Below, one piece after another: positions 47,957-60,796 of a DNA stretch of 64,000 nt. This stretch comes from Neospora caninum Liverpool (lineage: Eukaryota; Apicomplexa; Conoidasida; Eucoccidiorida; Sarcocystidae): NCBI RefSeq assembly GCF_000208865.1, contig NC_018385.1, forward strand, positions 1,842,724 through 1,906,723, written 5' to 3'. Every line of letters starts with the position of its first letter. The first letter of the stretch is position 1. Made by a program: the position numbers and the translations under genes. The notes beneath the pieces were generated by a model. That model saw only the letters and a list, made by a program, of their open reading frames with translations. It did no database searches and was not told the DNA's origin.

Positions 47957-50900
47957 TCACCGATCAAGGAGGCGTTCTGCCTTGCCCATGAGACCCTCAA
48001 AGCTCGATCGGGACAGAGAGGCCACGATGCAGCCTTCCGGACCCTCCGCGATCACGGATGTCGAGTTGGGAAAGTCTTGAAGGAGACACAGAAAATTGAT
48101 GCACGAGCCTGCGAACAAGGTATCAACCACGCAAATCACTTTTCTTGATTCTCTGCGTCTATGCTTAACCACCTACCGATCTTCGTGTTCTCATCTCGAG
48201 ATACCTGTCGATATATATATATATATATATGCACATGCCTGTATGCTGGCATATCTCCCCGTCGGCGGCCATAAGGACCTGAGCCTAACTTCCAGGCTCC
48301 ACCACTCTACGTGTATCCCTGTCCCGCCGTCGACATCGGCACTACTTATCACATGGTGTTCTCCGTCACTGAAGAGACGCCGCCATACAGATAGGCATCC
48401 TTCTCTACGTGTGTCTAAAGGTATGTGGTTTCATCTGCTTTTTTTTTGCTCGTGCACACAAGCGCATATCTCTTATATATATTCATACAGGCCAACGCCA
48501 CAGAACACTGGAAAGGTGCACGAACAAGGGGACACGGCCACGCAATGACGTTGCTTCTGTGTGCTTTCCAGATTTGCCTCTTCCCGCCAGTTCACCTGAA
48601 CCGTATGGCCTTCCCTTGCTTTTGCTCGCCTCTTGATGCGCTGCTTTACCTTCTTCGTAGTATTCCAGAGTCTCCGGCCGGCCGTGCCTAGCGAGTCGCC
48701 GCACGCCACGAGCTTTGCCTGCCACATTCAAAGGCCGTTGTGCCGCAAAGAGACAAGACAAAAAGTAACATGCCAAGCCCTTGACAACTGGGGCGGAACT
48801 CGACGGCACTTCAGATAGACGCGGGGGACACTGCGCAGTACGAAGGACAGCTGAGGAAGAAAGGCGAGCAAGTCTAGTGTCCATGAAACAAAGCACGAAT
48901 TCAGCACAAAGCGTGGCGAAACGTCCCACTGGAAAGAATACGGAGGTGAAAAGTCGGCGAACAACACCGGGGAAGAGGCGTTGTGGAGATGCGAAGCGGC
49001 GCACCTGACCGCCTTGTTTCATCAGTTTCCCCTTGTCTCAAGTTCCGCCATGCGCACCACGTTCGATGACCTCGGCCCCCCGGCCCGAATTCGGAAGAAA
49101 AAGGGACAAAGACGACCGCGAGAGACAGCGCGGAGCTGAGTTGGGGCTACCCTCGTCCGTATCCCCTACCTTTCATAACAATCAGAAGGGCCCAACTGAT
49201 TTGGTTTTGATGCAGAATAACCTCGTTGGGAAGGAACTGCTGCCACCGCATGAGAGGAACTAGCTGACTGGCCTCGCGTCTGAGCAGGAAAGAGAAGGGA
49301 AGAAAATACGCCCACAAACAACTCAAGTTCCGCAGAAGACGAGAGACCACCCAGGCGAGAAGCGGTCCCACACGCCACCGCGGTTCAGACGCGTGTCCCC
49401 TCTAGTTTCCTCTCTCCCTGTTCTTCGTGCGGCCGCCCGCTGTGGTTTCGTTTCTCTCCCTGCCCTTGGGTCTGGTTCCCCGTCTTTTCCCCCGTGTTTC
49501 CTATCTCTGTCGCGAGCCCCCTCTCTCCTTTTGCGAGTGAAGCGAACTCCTGGTGAGCGACGCGCAACTTGTTTCTCGTTTGCAGATTTCCACACGTACT
49601 TTGTTAGCGCCTCCAAGATAGGGCACCGCAACATGTAGGCGAGCAAATCCGAGGCGCGTCGGAGGACTGCCCCTGGAGAAACAACGCACGATACCGAAAC
49701 GGACAAACTGCAGCGGGGCCGCTCGCCTGCTGAGTGTGAAGGACCGTAAGAATCCGGCACAGACAAGAACGCGCCTGCCTCTCAGTGACTGAGTTTCTCC
49801 GAGAGCTGGAGTAAGCTGTGCCAGCAGCGACATCGCTACACCCCTACTTGTACAGACTGGGAGACAGATAAAATATCCCTGTAGAAGCGGGGCGGCTCGT
49901 AACGAGCGGCCGACTCAGGAAAAAACACACGGAACTAAACCTATGCCTATAAATATATACTTACACCTACACGCGCGCGCAAATGGACTGACTCGCGAAC
50001 AGGTGGTCCCGACCTGGAGCAGGAACAGCTTTGCGCATATGCGTACCTAAGTTCCTCTGTTCGCTTTGGGCACAGCCACATGCACTCGCAGCCAAGACAT
50101 GGGAGCGACTCCGCGTCGCTGATTCTTACCATTTGCAACTGATTGGAAAGACTGCGCTGTTAATTTGTAGAGAGCTGACGGCTTGACGGCTCTGACCCTG
50201 TACTCCGTGCGCCCTGCCCTGACGAACGCCCGAGGAAGCACGAAGGCGCCTGAAGGGATTTGGACGGGGCTGGAGGGCGGTGAAGACAGCCGGTCGAGGG
50301 TCGGTTCTGCCTCCCTCGGATCTTGCGAACTCCCGCCGGCGCTTCCTCGTCTCCTTTGTACGTTTGACTCTTCCGGGTGTATCTCTGCATCTTGGCCGAC
50401 TGCAGCCATTTCGAGTTCTCCATTTTCGAGGAAGTAGAGAACATCTACTTTTTCGCCTCTGTGGAAGAGGATGCAGTCGCAAGCTACGTGAATCATACTG
50501 GAGGTGAGCAATTCAAGGATTTGCCGCTTTTCATCTGCGTCCAAGAGCGCAAAGATCGGACTGTACAGCACAGCGTTCTGTACATCTGCTTGGCCTCGCG
50601 GTTGCGAATTTTGTGTCAGGGCGAAGCAGAAAGTCTCGACCTGCGAGCCCTCGCTGACCAGCCTCTCTTCAGCGCCCCACGGCTGCGAGTCTGGTGACTC
50701 TGGCGGCCCACCGGAAGATACGTTTTTGTCGTCTCTGCGAGACAGGGCGCCCAAGTCAAAGCTCCCCGCACGGAGGAAAGCCGTCCCTGCGTCGTGCTCC
50801 TCTTCTCTGCCTCCCCCCTTTCTGCTGAAAAACGGCGAACTGCGGAGAAAGGCCTTGCCTTCGTCTAGGCTGCGCCGCAACGAAAAGGGCGCAGAAGCCG

Positions 50901-53900
50901 AGAAGGCAAACTCCGTTCGCCTCCGGCGCTTCTTCTCTGTCCGCGCGTCATTGCCTTCTCGCCGTCTGGCATCCACCGAAGAAAACGGAAAGTGAAGGAG
51001 TCCGGAAAGAGAACTCTCCCGGTTCCGCTCCCCTGCACTGTGCACAGAGCGGGAGAGAGGACAGCCCCCGCTCGATGTCGCGTCAGCGCTCGGAGAAGGA
51101 AGGAGAGGCGCCGTCGCGTCTTCGCCAGGTTCCACTGAGACGTTTACGGGCAGCATCTGATCGGTGGATGCCGGGGCGAGCTCGTCCTGCTCGGCCTGTG
51201 GAGCGTGGAGTGCCATGTATCCGTCTCGTCCTAACGCCGGCGACGAGGCACGCGAGGAACAAGACGCAAAAGACTGCTGAGCAGCAGCCAGAGGAAGAGA
51301 AGGGAAGGCCGACTCACGGGAACTGCTCCTAGAGACGGAAGACCGGACCGCGTGGCATGGTGGGACGGAGTCTTCTCCCCCGTTCAGGCCGTCACCACGA
51401 AGCGGAGAGGTCTCCGGTTGTGGGCCATTGCCTCGTTCTTCGTTTGGTCCTCCGAGGCTACACGCGGACGGCGAAGACCGAGGCGACAATGAACACACAG
51501 GTGCACTCGTTTCTGCCGCTCGAGCCGGATCTGCCTCCTTCTCTTCCTCCCAATCCAAGACGAGGCGCGCAAACGCGAGAGACGGCGAACCGACGAGCCT
51601 TTTCTGCTCCGTCTCCATGTTCTGTTCCCTCGCGATATACCGAGTCGAAGAAGGGGCTCCACACGCTGCTGTTTTTTTCGGCGAATCGAGGACCGGCAGC
51701 AACTCAGGACTCGCCGGACGAGGAGGGTCCCCGACTGTCTCCTCGTCTCGAGCTCGCCCTGCCGTGTCTCCTTTTCCGCCTCGTTCGCCGCTTTCTCCTC
51801 CCAGAAAACCCAGCAGAGAGAGCGACAGATCGCCAGACGCAGACGAAACGCGGGGAGACACAATCTCGCCATCGAGCTGTTGTTCTCCAGGAAGATCCCC
51901 AGCAGAGCTATCGAACGGATGCCCGGAAACGCTGGAACAGGACCCAGCGGCAGGACCATCTGGATGCTCATGCGGACGGGGCCTCGCTCGCTGAATCGAA
52001 GAAGGCAGCGACAACGCCTCGTCTGTCGCCTCAAACCCGGCGACGCCACGTCCGGCGTCCCCAGGGGGGGTCGAGGACGCACTGCGTCCGCCGCTCGTGT
52101 CGGAGGCAGCCTCGAGAGCGGAGCCGACAGCTCCCGCCCGTTTCACGTCTGAGGAGGAAACAGGCCGGCAACCGCGTTTGGAGAGCGTTTGGGGACAGAT
52201 CGTCACACCACGCCCTGAGCCCGAGGCATTCACCCCCGACGCTGCAACGTGTGCACGGGCGCCGTCTACACTTTGGACAGCGGCTGGAACACCCGGGTTC
52301 TCGCTGTCCCCCGACGCCAGAGAAGATTCTGAGGAGGTGAGGCCTCGCTCTGCTTCCTTCGCTTGCCCAGGAGGACGGGACGAAGCGGCGCGACAGGAAC
52401 TGTCTCGTCGGCCTTCCATCTCTTGCATTTCTCCTTGGATCTCTCGGGAAGGTGCGAAAGGCGCCAAAGAACGCCGTGGCGTAGGCGCTCCAGTGGAACT
52501 AGCCGAGCGAAGAGAAGACGCAGAAGAAAGGAAAACGTTTCCCAGCTCTCCGGATCTGGCGACTTCTGTGGCGGTGTCGCCAGGTGACGGACGCTCCGGC
52601 CCCAGAGACGGGCGCTCCTGGAGCCCCACCCCACTGTCTCCTCCATTCCGCTCTCTCCGTCGACAGCCTCGACTGCGTCCTTCCCCTAGACGGACAGAGG
52701 TGCTCCGCGCTGTGGTTCTATCTGCTTTCCCCGCTACGTACGGAGGGGCGAAGCCTTCGCTTTCCTCTTCCAGGTGTTCCTCGAGGGCCCTGCTGCCTTC
52801 CCGTGCCTCTCGCAAAGCGCGTGGCGTGGACGCGTCTTCGAGCTCCGACGTCCGTCGCTTCTGTAGAGCAGGCGCCTGTTGATCTCTGTCAGAAGGCCGA
52901 AGCAGGTGAGGTGGCTGCGGCGTTTCTTTGGTACCTGTGCGAGAAGAAAAAGACAGAAGCGGCAGAAAAGCGGCAGACGCAGCTGCAAAGCTCGGACTCT
53001 CGCCCTCCTTCCGCGCCCGTGTTTTCCCTTTGTCACGGCGTGCGTGAGTGGTTTCGCTTTCTGTGTCGCCAGAGCCAGAGTCCACTTCCCCTCGGTCTTT
53101 CTGCCTTCTCTCTACGAACGCTTCGTTCAGCGCAGCGTTCTGAGCAACGCCGGCGCCCCCCGCGACCGCGACTTTCGGCGCCCGACCCTGAGCTGGAAAA
53201 CCTGGCCGCGTGTTTCTCCACGAGCGCGAGGAACAAACCGCGCGTTCGCCCGACTGGCCGTCGCTCGGCGTCTTGCCCTTCAGCCCGTCGCCTCTCTCAC
53301 CGTGGGAACGGCCAGTGTCTCCGCTGGGCGATCCGACGGAAAGAGAACCTTCCGCTGCAGGAGTGGGCATCCCTGCCGACAGTGCCGCGTCTCGCGACAA
53401 CGTTTGTCTGCTGGCGGCTGCCTGCCCCAGGCCACCACAGCCCTCGTCCGCTGTCGCGCCTTTCTGTCCCCGCGGGGGTGCGTTCTGGCCGCCTCTGCTG
53501 TCTTCCCGCCGCTCCACCTCGGCAAACGGGTGAGAAGACCCGCCCCGCAGGCACGTGGCGGACGCACTTCTCATCCCCAGCGGCTCCGGGGCTCGCTCTT
53601 CTCTTCGCGCGTCCTGGCCTCGTGCAAACCTGGCTTCTGCCTCCACGAGTCGCACGGCCGACGACGCGTCCCCTCGTGGGAAGAAACTTTTCGGCTGGTC
53701 TCCAGACCTGTGAGGGGGAGACAACCGCCCTGGAGCACATTCGCCCTGGCCACTGTCTGTGTCGCGCTGGCGAGCATGCGGAAATGATAGACCACTCGCG
53801 TGCGCGGGCGCGGCTCCTACCCCTCCTGGTCCAGGCTCACTTTGCGTCTTCTCCTCGGTCCGCGCCGCTCCAGGCCCGTCTCCCTGAGAGTCGCCAGCAG

Positions 53901-56900
53901 TCACAGCCTGTTGCGTCGTCGCCGCGGTGCCGATCCACTCTTCTCCATCGCCAGGGACTTCGCCGTCGCCCTTCTTTTTGGACGCGGCCATAAGTCGGAA
54001 ACCTGTGGCCCACTCCGGCGATCCTGAGAAGAAGCGGCGGAAAGCAGACTTGCCAGAAGCCTTCTCCGGAGGCGGAGGCGACCGCGGCATCCGGTGCACT
54101 TGGGCGTCGGTCTCCCGCTTGCCTTCTAGGGCGCTGTCCCTCCCCCGCCGAGCTTCTCGGCCCTGACCAGGCGGCGCCGAGGAACCCCGGGGAAAGAGGG
54201 CAGGGGAGGACGACTCCACTTCCGCTGGTGTCTTCTCGGCTTCGAGTTCCGCGTGTTCCCGGCTGTCTCGAGTCACCTCAACCGCGCCGGAACGGCGAGA
54301 TGAGGAATTCAGGGGCTCGCGCCTGTCCCTCGCCGACGTCCCCCGCGCTTCCTGTGGGCCCTCAGCCTCTCGCCCCACCGCCGGCGAGGAAGATCCGAGG
54401 TCTCCGAGCTCTGACGCCGAGCGCGAAACCCCGCAGGCTTCTCCGGCCCGAAGACCTACGGAGACGTGACCCCGCTGCCTCGATGTGGCGCTGTGGAGGC
54501 GCGCACTGCTCGCAGACTGCGCGCCTGCGTCTCCGCCACCACTTCCGCCCTTTCGCTGGAACGGAGAGGACACACAGAGAAGGAAAACGAGACGTCAAGC
54601 ACAGCCCGACGACGGAAAGACATCGGCTCTGAACGGAGGTCAACGAATTGAATACGACTTGCTCGGCTGCTGTCCTCTCTTCACTACTCATTCTCTCCTT
54701 TCTCTAGACGCGGCAGTGTTTCCGAGGCGTCTCCGAACTGCTATTCCCCCGGCCTCTGGCGCTACCACCTAGATGCATGTATTACACGTATATATGCGGT
54801 GACGGAGATCGACGTACAGATGCGCGCATCTCGCCCCACCCCGGTACTCAATTTAGACGCGCTGAACGGATGACGGAGTGAGTATCAATCGACGCAAAAC
54901 CTTTCTCGACGGCCTCCCATGCACCGGTTCGACAACTCGGATCGCCTCTTCCTAGCCTTACGCGCGTAGGATTTTCGCAAAACGCGAACAGAGTCGACTT
55001 ACTGTCCTGAGTGCCGCGGGCGTGCTGCTGCTTCGTTTGCTGGAAGGCCATTTGAAAAGAGAACTGAAGGCGCCACCGCGCTTTCTTCCCGCTGCCCTCG
55101 TTTCCCGTCTTCCCTCTGCAGCGGCGTCCTGCTCGTTTTCCCACTCTTCTTCGCCATCTCGTGCGCACTCCTGGTTTCTGTCGGCTTCGTCGCCCGCCGG
55201 GATGCCGCTGGACGCGACCCACGCCGGCGCCGGCGAGCTCGCCGCCTTGCGCCACCCCACGATCAGCGCAGACGACCTTTGCGGGCTTCCCGACTGGCCT
55301 TGGCTCTTGGCTTTGTCCTCCTTTGCGGCCGACTCTCGCCCCTTCGGCGCCCTTCGTCTCCGTTCGCGTTCTTCTTTCTTCTCCCTTGCTTCTTCCCGCT
55401 TCAGCTCCTCCTTTTTCCTCTTTGTGTCGAGTTCAAAGCGCGCCACCTCGAGCTCCGCCTGCAAGGCGACGTTCTCACCCTTCAGTTTCGCCAACTCCTG
55501 CTTCATCTCCTCGAGCTTTTCGATGCCGATTTCCTGCCACAGCTGCTCGGCCCTCGCTCCTCGCCTGCGCTCCCCTTCGCACTCCGCTTCGAGGCTCCGG
55601 CACAGCGCCTGGTCGGTGTCGAACAGGGCGGTGACGCGTTGCAGCTTCGTCTGGGCAGAGTTGCGCAGATCCAGCAGCCGCTGTTGCCGTAGCGTCCGCT
55701 TCTCCTGCATCGCAATGAGTTCTTCTTCCAGCATGGTGATCGCCGCCTCCGTTTTTTGACATTCGTCTCGAATTCGATCCGGCTGGCAGGCGAGATCCAC
55801 TTCCTCTCCGATGCGGGTACGGAGGTGGCGAATCTCGCGCATCTGCTTCTCCACAGTCTCTTCCAAGATGCCGAGCAGCTTCGCGCGACTCTTGTCTCCT
55901 TCGTGGGCCGCGACCGTGTGCTGCGCATGCAACAGCTGCAGGTACACCTCAGACGTCGCGACCCCGACCAGCCTCGACCGCATGTCCTCTGCAACCATGA
56001 ACGCGGCCTCAACCTCTTCGTTGCTCACAGCAGCCGCGAGGGATGACGCGAAGTGGAAGGAGGAAGGCGACGAGCGGGCGGGAAACGTAGGGGCGCCCGC
56101 CGCGCGATGCTGCTGAACACGCTGAATGACGCCCGCGAGAGACGGGACTTCGTCGATGAGTCGGGAAACGAAGCTCTCCTCGAGGCTGTCCCCTGCGGCA
56201 CGTTTCAGCTCCTGCATGCGCCCCGACCACAGTTCTTGGAGTCGGAGGTCCACGGCGGCAAGAAGTCTTGACTCCGACTCGAGGATCCACCGGTCAATTT
56301 CTTCCTCGCGCCTGGCGAACTCCCGCTGCATCATCGCGTCGCGCCACTGCCACTTCATCGCGTCGTTCTGCCACGCTTCAAAGAGGTTGAAACTCCCCCA
56401 CTTGCCTTCCAGTTTCTGCTCCAAGGCGGCCAAGTCAGCCTGCGAACTGCGGAGCAGAAGCCCCGGAGGAACGCTCTGGACGCACCGCCCTGGAGGCAGA
56501 AGAGCCGCAGGCGAGACAGGTGCGACGACGGTTCGCCGTCCCACCTCAGCCGGCAAATCGTCCTTTTGCGCCCAGGACCCGGGGACTCCCACCGAGAACG
56601 CGGGACTGCCTGGCGCACGCGCGGCCTCTCGGCTGCTCGCAGCCGCCGCATTCCGCGAAGGCGGCGGGAGGTGCGAGATCGCGTACAGCCGAAGGCGAGA
56701 GAGGAAGGGCGGCGAGACCAGAAAGATGCGAGGGTCTCCGCTGTATGAGCAGACGGAGCCGAACGCGTCAGGACAGAGATGCTCCGACGGCGGCGAAGAG
56801 GCGTAGAGGCTGTGGAGCGGTGGCGCACGCGAAACGGCCAAGAGCGCGAGGTGAACGACGCGACTGATTTGGTCCCGTATCAACTGGATGTCTGAATTCA

Positions 56901-59900
56901 ACTGGATGCAGCGACGGTGGTATTCCCTGATGACACCGTTAGCCGACTCAGCGATCTGAGAGCACACACACACAGCCAGCGCAGCCGAGAAACAAGACAG
57001 AACAGAAACCCGTTGCCGCCTTCGCGTCTCCGTCCTTGGAAACTGTGAAGAAACAACCCCGAAAGGCGCACCATCCGCCACCCCCTAGAGAGTCCCGTCT
57101 GGTACAGATGCACTGGCGTCTACAGCCAGGGACCTCCGTTCAAAACGCGACGCGCTACAAACACTCACTCCCACCCATTGACACGAACATCTGACCCTAA
57201 TAATACGTCTACATATATGTCTATAGAATCATGTCTGTATATGCATATATGTATATATACCTGCGGCCCCACATAGCAAGTCGCGACCTATGCCTGCGGA
57301 GAGATGTGGGAAGGCAGGTTCCACATAGCAGACAGTGTATCTTTACTTGGGAAGGACTTCGCCTCTTACCTGTCGGTAGTAGTATTCAACGAGATCGCGC
57401 CCTTCTGCGAGCTCACCGTGTTTGGCGCTCCACGCTTGAAGTTGCGCCGCGTCAGCCTGGAGACCGCAGAGGGAGAAAGCACACCGCCAGAGCAGGTGGA
57501 GGCAAGGGAGAAAAGAGCGGACAGAAGCAGAGCGAGAGGAGGGAAAAGAGGTACACAGGCGCGTGCCAGGCCGTGAGACCTAGCCGCAACACAGCGGCGA
57601 CTGGCGCGGCGCACCTTGTTTTCGCCTGTCTGTTTTGTTTCACCTGCGCACGTTGACCACTTTCCAAATCCCGGCGCCCGTGTCTCCACGTGAACTCGGG
57701 GCGTTAACCCCTTCTTTTCGCCTTCCCCAGTTCCGCGCTTTTCTCCTCACCAAGTTTTCTGCTGCCTCGCCTCGCGCATCTTGCGTGACATCGGCGAGCG
57801 TGCGGACGAGACCTCGGACCTGGTGAATCCCGAGAAGCAGTTTGTTGAGCGCAGCGCGGCTCCTTTCTTCTGTCAGGAGCTGGACAGACATCGCGTGTTC
57901 TGCGGTTAGCTTCTCTCGCAGCCGACTGACCGAGCTCGGGACCTCCCTGTTCCTACAGAATTCTTGAGCGCGCTCAGGAGAGAAGAAAAGCGATTCCCAG
58001 CCTTCTCTCATTTGTTCGCGTCCCTCTCTCAATTCTCCCTTCCCTTCTGCCAAGTCGCCTGCGTCCAGCACGCCCCCCGCCAGGCTCGTTGGGTCTCTGC
58101 CGCCCTCGTCTTTCCTCTTCTGGCCCGCGGGGAGCGGCCTTGCCCCGTCTTCTCGACCTCTCTCGCTTTGCCTTTCGTGCTTCCCCGCTTCTCGAATCCG
58201 CGGGTCTTGCGCCAAGGACGCGAGCGCCTCGCTCCCCTGCCACGCCAGCAGCTGCTGGACGCCGCGCTCCAAAGTCTTGAGGTGGTCCAGGAGAAGCTCT
58301 TGGTAGGTGCCCGAGAGCGCGGCGACGCCTGCAGGGATCGGCGGCAGAGACGCGAAAGCTTCTTCCCATTTCGACGCGGAGAAGCAGGGAGAACACGCGG
58401 GAGAAGCCGCACGCGAGATGCCCGTGGAGCGATCGGAACGGGACGAGAGAGAAGACACAGAGGTGCTTGAGTCGCGACGGCCGTGCGCCTGATGCAGACC
58501 TGCGAAAAAATGGGGCAAGCACAAACAGGCGTCCTCTGGAAGGCCCTCTCGAGGCGATTCGTTGGCCCATGCAGAAAAGCACCGAGGAGAGCAGGAGACG
58601 AGGGGCTGCCGCTGACACCGTGCACGACCAGGGAACAGAGGAGAGGAAGAAGAGGCAAAAACGAGGAAAAAAAGGCGGAAATTCCAGCGCGGGGAGAGCC
58701 AGGCGGAGGTGGCGGGAACGTGGAAGACGAGGTGAAGAGAAATTGCAAGAGACACACAGCCCGGAGCGAAAACAGCGGGGACCCGAAGACAGAGAGGAAC
58801 AGAATTCGCGAACTGAAGGCGCGGAGCAGAGAAGGACGCCCTAAGAATTCCCTCTCAGTCTCCGGTTTCCCGCAGTTTCGGCGAGACGCGAAGTAGAAGA
58901 TCGGCCGTTTTGGTGGCTGACAGGCGACAGCGACAAAGAGGCGCGGAGGGGGGCGTGACCGACGCGAATGGGCGCCGACACATAAGGGAAGCAACAGCCA
59001 GCAAGAAAAGGATGGACTGCACACGAGAGCCACCGGGAAAGAACCTGTCTCCCCGGATTCGCTGCTCCCACCTAAGCAAAGCGAAAGTGTTCACGTCCTT
59101 ACCTCCGTCTACACTGTGGCGTCTCACTCCATTTTTTCCGCCTGCCGGCTCTCCTGCGTGTCCTTTACCTTTCGGATCCTTTTTCTTGCCCCCAAAGAGC
59201 CGAGACAGACTCTTGCTCAACTTGGTCGCCACACTTCTGTTTGAGCTGGCCCGCGAAGAAACGACCGAACCGGCGCGTTTTTCTGAAACGCGCTCGTCTT
59301 TGCGCTCTCCAGTTTGCGCCCCTCGCAGGGATCCAGCAGAGCTTCCGTCCAGGTCTTCGGTCCCCCTCTTCTCCCATCGTTCCTCTCGTGCCTCTCGAAA
59401 TGCTTCTTCCATTCCGCCCTCTTTTGCCCTCACTCCGGCCTCGTTCCTCCCTGCCTTGCCATTCGCTCTACCTTCTTGTGTCTCTTTCGAGAAGTCGTCT
59501 GCGGAACGGCCGCCCTTATCTGTTGCCGCCTGCTGCGACGGCAGTCCATACCGGGTGTCTCCTTCCTCTGCGACTTCGTCTCCCTCCGCGGCGCCTCTTC
59601 TCCCGCCTTCCACAGAGCCGCTCCGCCGCCCGAGGCTCGACGCGAGGCTTGTCCACCAGCGTTTCTTTTTCTTTCGTTGCACACTTCTGCTTCGAGAGAG
59701 CGACTCCAGACTGGCGGAAGATGCGCTTCGCTCCCAGGAGGCTGCGCCGTCTCCTGCGTTCACTTCGTCTTCAAATGCAGAAGAGGCGCTTATGCTCTCT
59801 CCGTTGCCATCCCCTTCCCGCCGTTGGCCCTCTGACGGCAGCCGCTGCCTCCTGTCCTCGCAGCCGTCCCCGCGTTTCCCCTCTCTTTGCTCCTCGACGC

Positions 59901-60657
59901 CCTCCTCGCTTTCCCGGCCGTTCGGCGCCTCCGCCTGGGGCGCTGCCGGCGAGGAGATGAGGAAGAATCGCTCCGCGAGGGTTGTCGACTTCTTCAGGGA
60001 AGCGTCTGGGTTCTCCCTCGACAGCCGAACCGCGTAATCTACTACCGGAGCAGAGACGGAGTGCTCCAGCAGACGGCTAGCCGCATGCGTGCCGTCCGCC
60101 GGCTCGGGCCCGAGACCAGATCCACCTGCATGCGACACTCTGCTCTGCGCCAAAGGCAGAGTTGGCCCAAAGTCCACCCCGGCAAGGCGTGCGTCGCGCT
60201 CGGTTCCCGGCACGGGCCACCAGCCGCTTTCTGTTTTCTCCGGCGAAGGAGATGCGCTGCCTTCCGAGCTGCTCTGACCGGCCTTGGGAGCCGGACTGAT
60301 GCTTCGAAGAGTCCCCAAGAAGGGGCGAGACGGGGAAGGCAACGCGTGCAGCGGCGGCGCCTCCTCTGAGGCGAACGGATTCGGAGGTGACGCCGAAAAC
60401 GAAGAGAAAGACGAAACAGAAAAGGGATGGGACGGAGACAGGCCGTGGGACAGCACCGACGCAGACACAGAAGGACACGAAGAAGAAGGGAGAGAAGGCG
60501 ACGGGAAGTAAGACTGACCGACCCAATCCGAGGACGGTGTCGCGGGATGTGGCGGAAGAGCAGAGGCTGCGTACGGACGACCGCCCCGTTCCGTCCGATG
60601 CATGCGCTCCCGGTCCCGTCCTCGGGACTCCACAGCGGTCGACCACGAAGCGTGCAT
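47957..60657 (-). CDS. Giant coiled-coil protein with two degenerate cyclic-nucleotide-binding domains, 9 exons
   Basis: Exons are 60657-59103, 58499-57751, 57456-57370, 56955-55003, 54555-50130, 49672-49600, 49279-49170, 48718-48650 and 48108-47957. They total 9174 bp (3057 aa) with phase conserved at all eight introns. Exons 1 and 5 are mostly disordered (Ser, Glu, Gly, Arg). Exons 2-4 (about 519-1448) are largely helical, with a long coiled coil near the end of exon 4. CNB-A is at about 2777-2923 (ILFHRGEKVDVLYFLENGEL is typical). CNB-B is split over exons 6-9 (about 2924-3050), for example FLPNEVILHQNQ and ETLEYYEEG. Both phosphate-binding cassettes are altered: the invariant Glu is missing in each, and the Arg of CNB-B is Asn (PNSTSVI). 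Tandem CNBs occur in PKA-R and PKG, but no kinase or docking domain is seen here. It is probably a scaffold that does not bind nucleotide, which is an inference. Confidence 0.8.
48212..48231. repeat. (AT)10 microsatellite
   Basis: An uninterrupted AT dinucleotide run inside intron 8 of the CNB-domain gene. Confidence 0.9.
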
Positions 60658-60780
60658 TGCGGAAAACACAGGCCGTGGACACAAAAGACAAACCAAAGAC
60701 TCGAAAGAGAGAAACAAAGAGATAAAAGTTACAACGACAAAACGTACCTTTCCATCACCTGCCAATCGAGAACGACGAAC

Positions 60781-60796
60781 ATATATATATATATAT
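60781..60796. repeat. (AT)8 microsatellite
   Basis: An AT dinucleotide run about 125 bp upstream of the CNB gene's start codon. Confidence 0.85.

Noticed and set aside
51357..53993. Long plus-strand open frames (327 and 469 codons) opposite the CNB gene
   Set aside because: They are shadows of the GC-rich exon 5 on the minus strand. Their composition is Arg/Pro/Ser noise with no domain, while the minus frame continues into a CNB domain and splices in phase.
50047..54573. A separate 1508-aa gene starting at 54573
   Set aside because: The first codons lie in an intron. A clear acceptor at 54556-54558 joins in phase to the coiled-coil exon upstream, and the last codons run past a GTAAGA donor at 50129.
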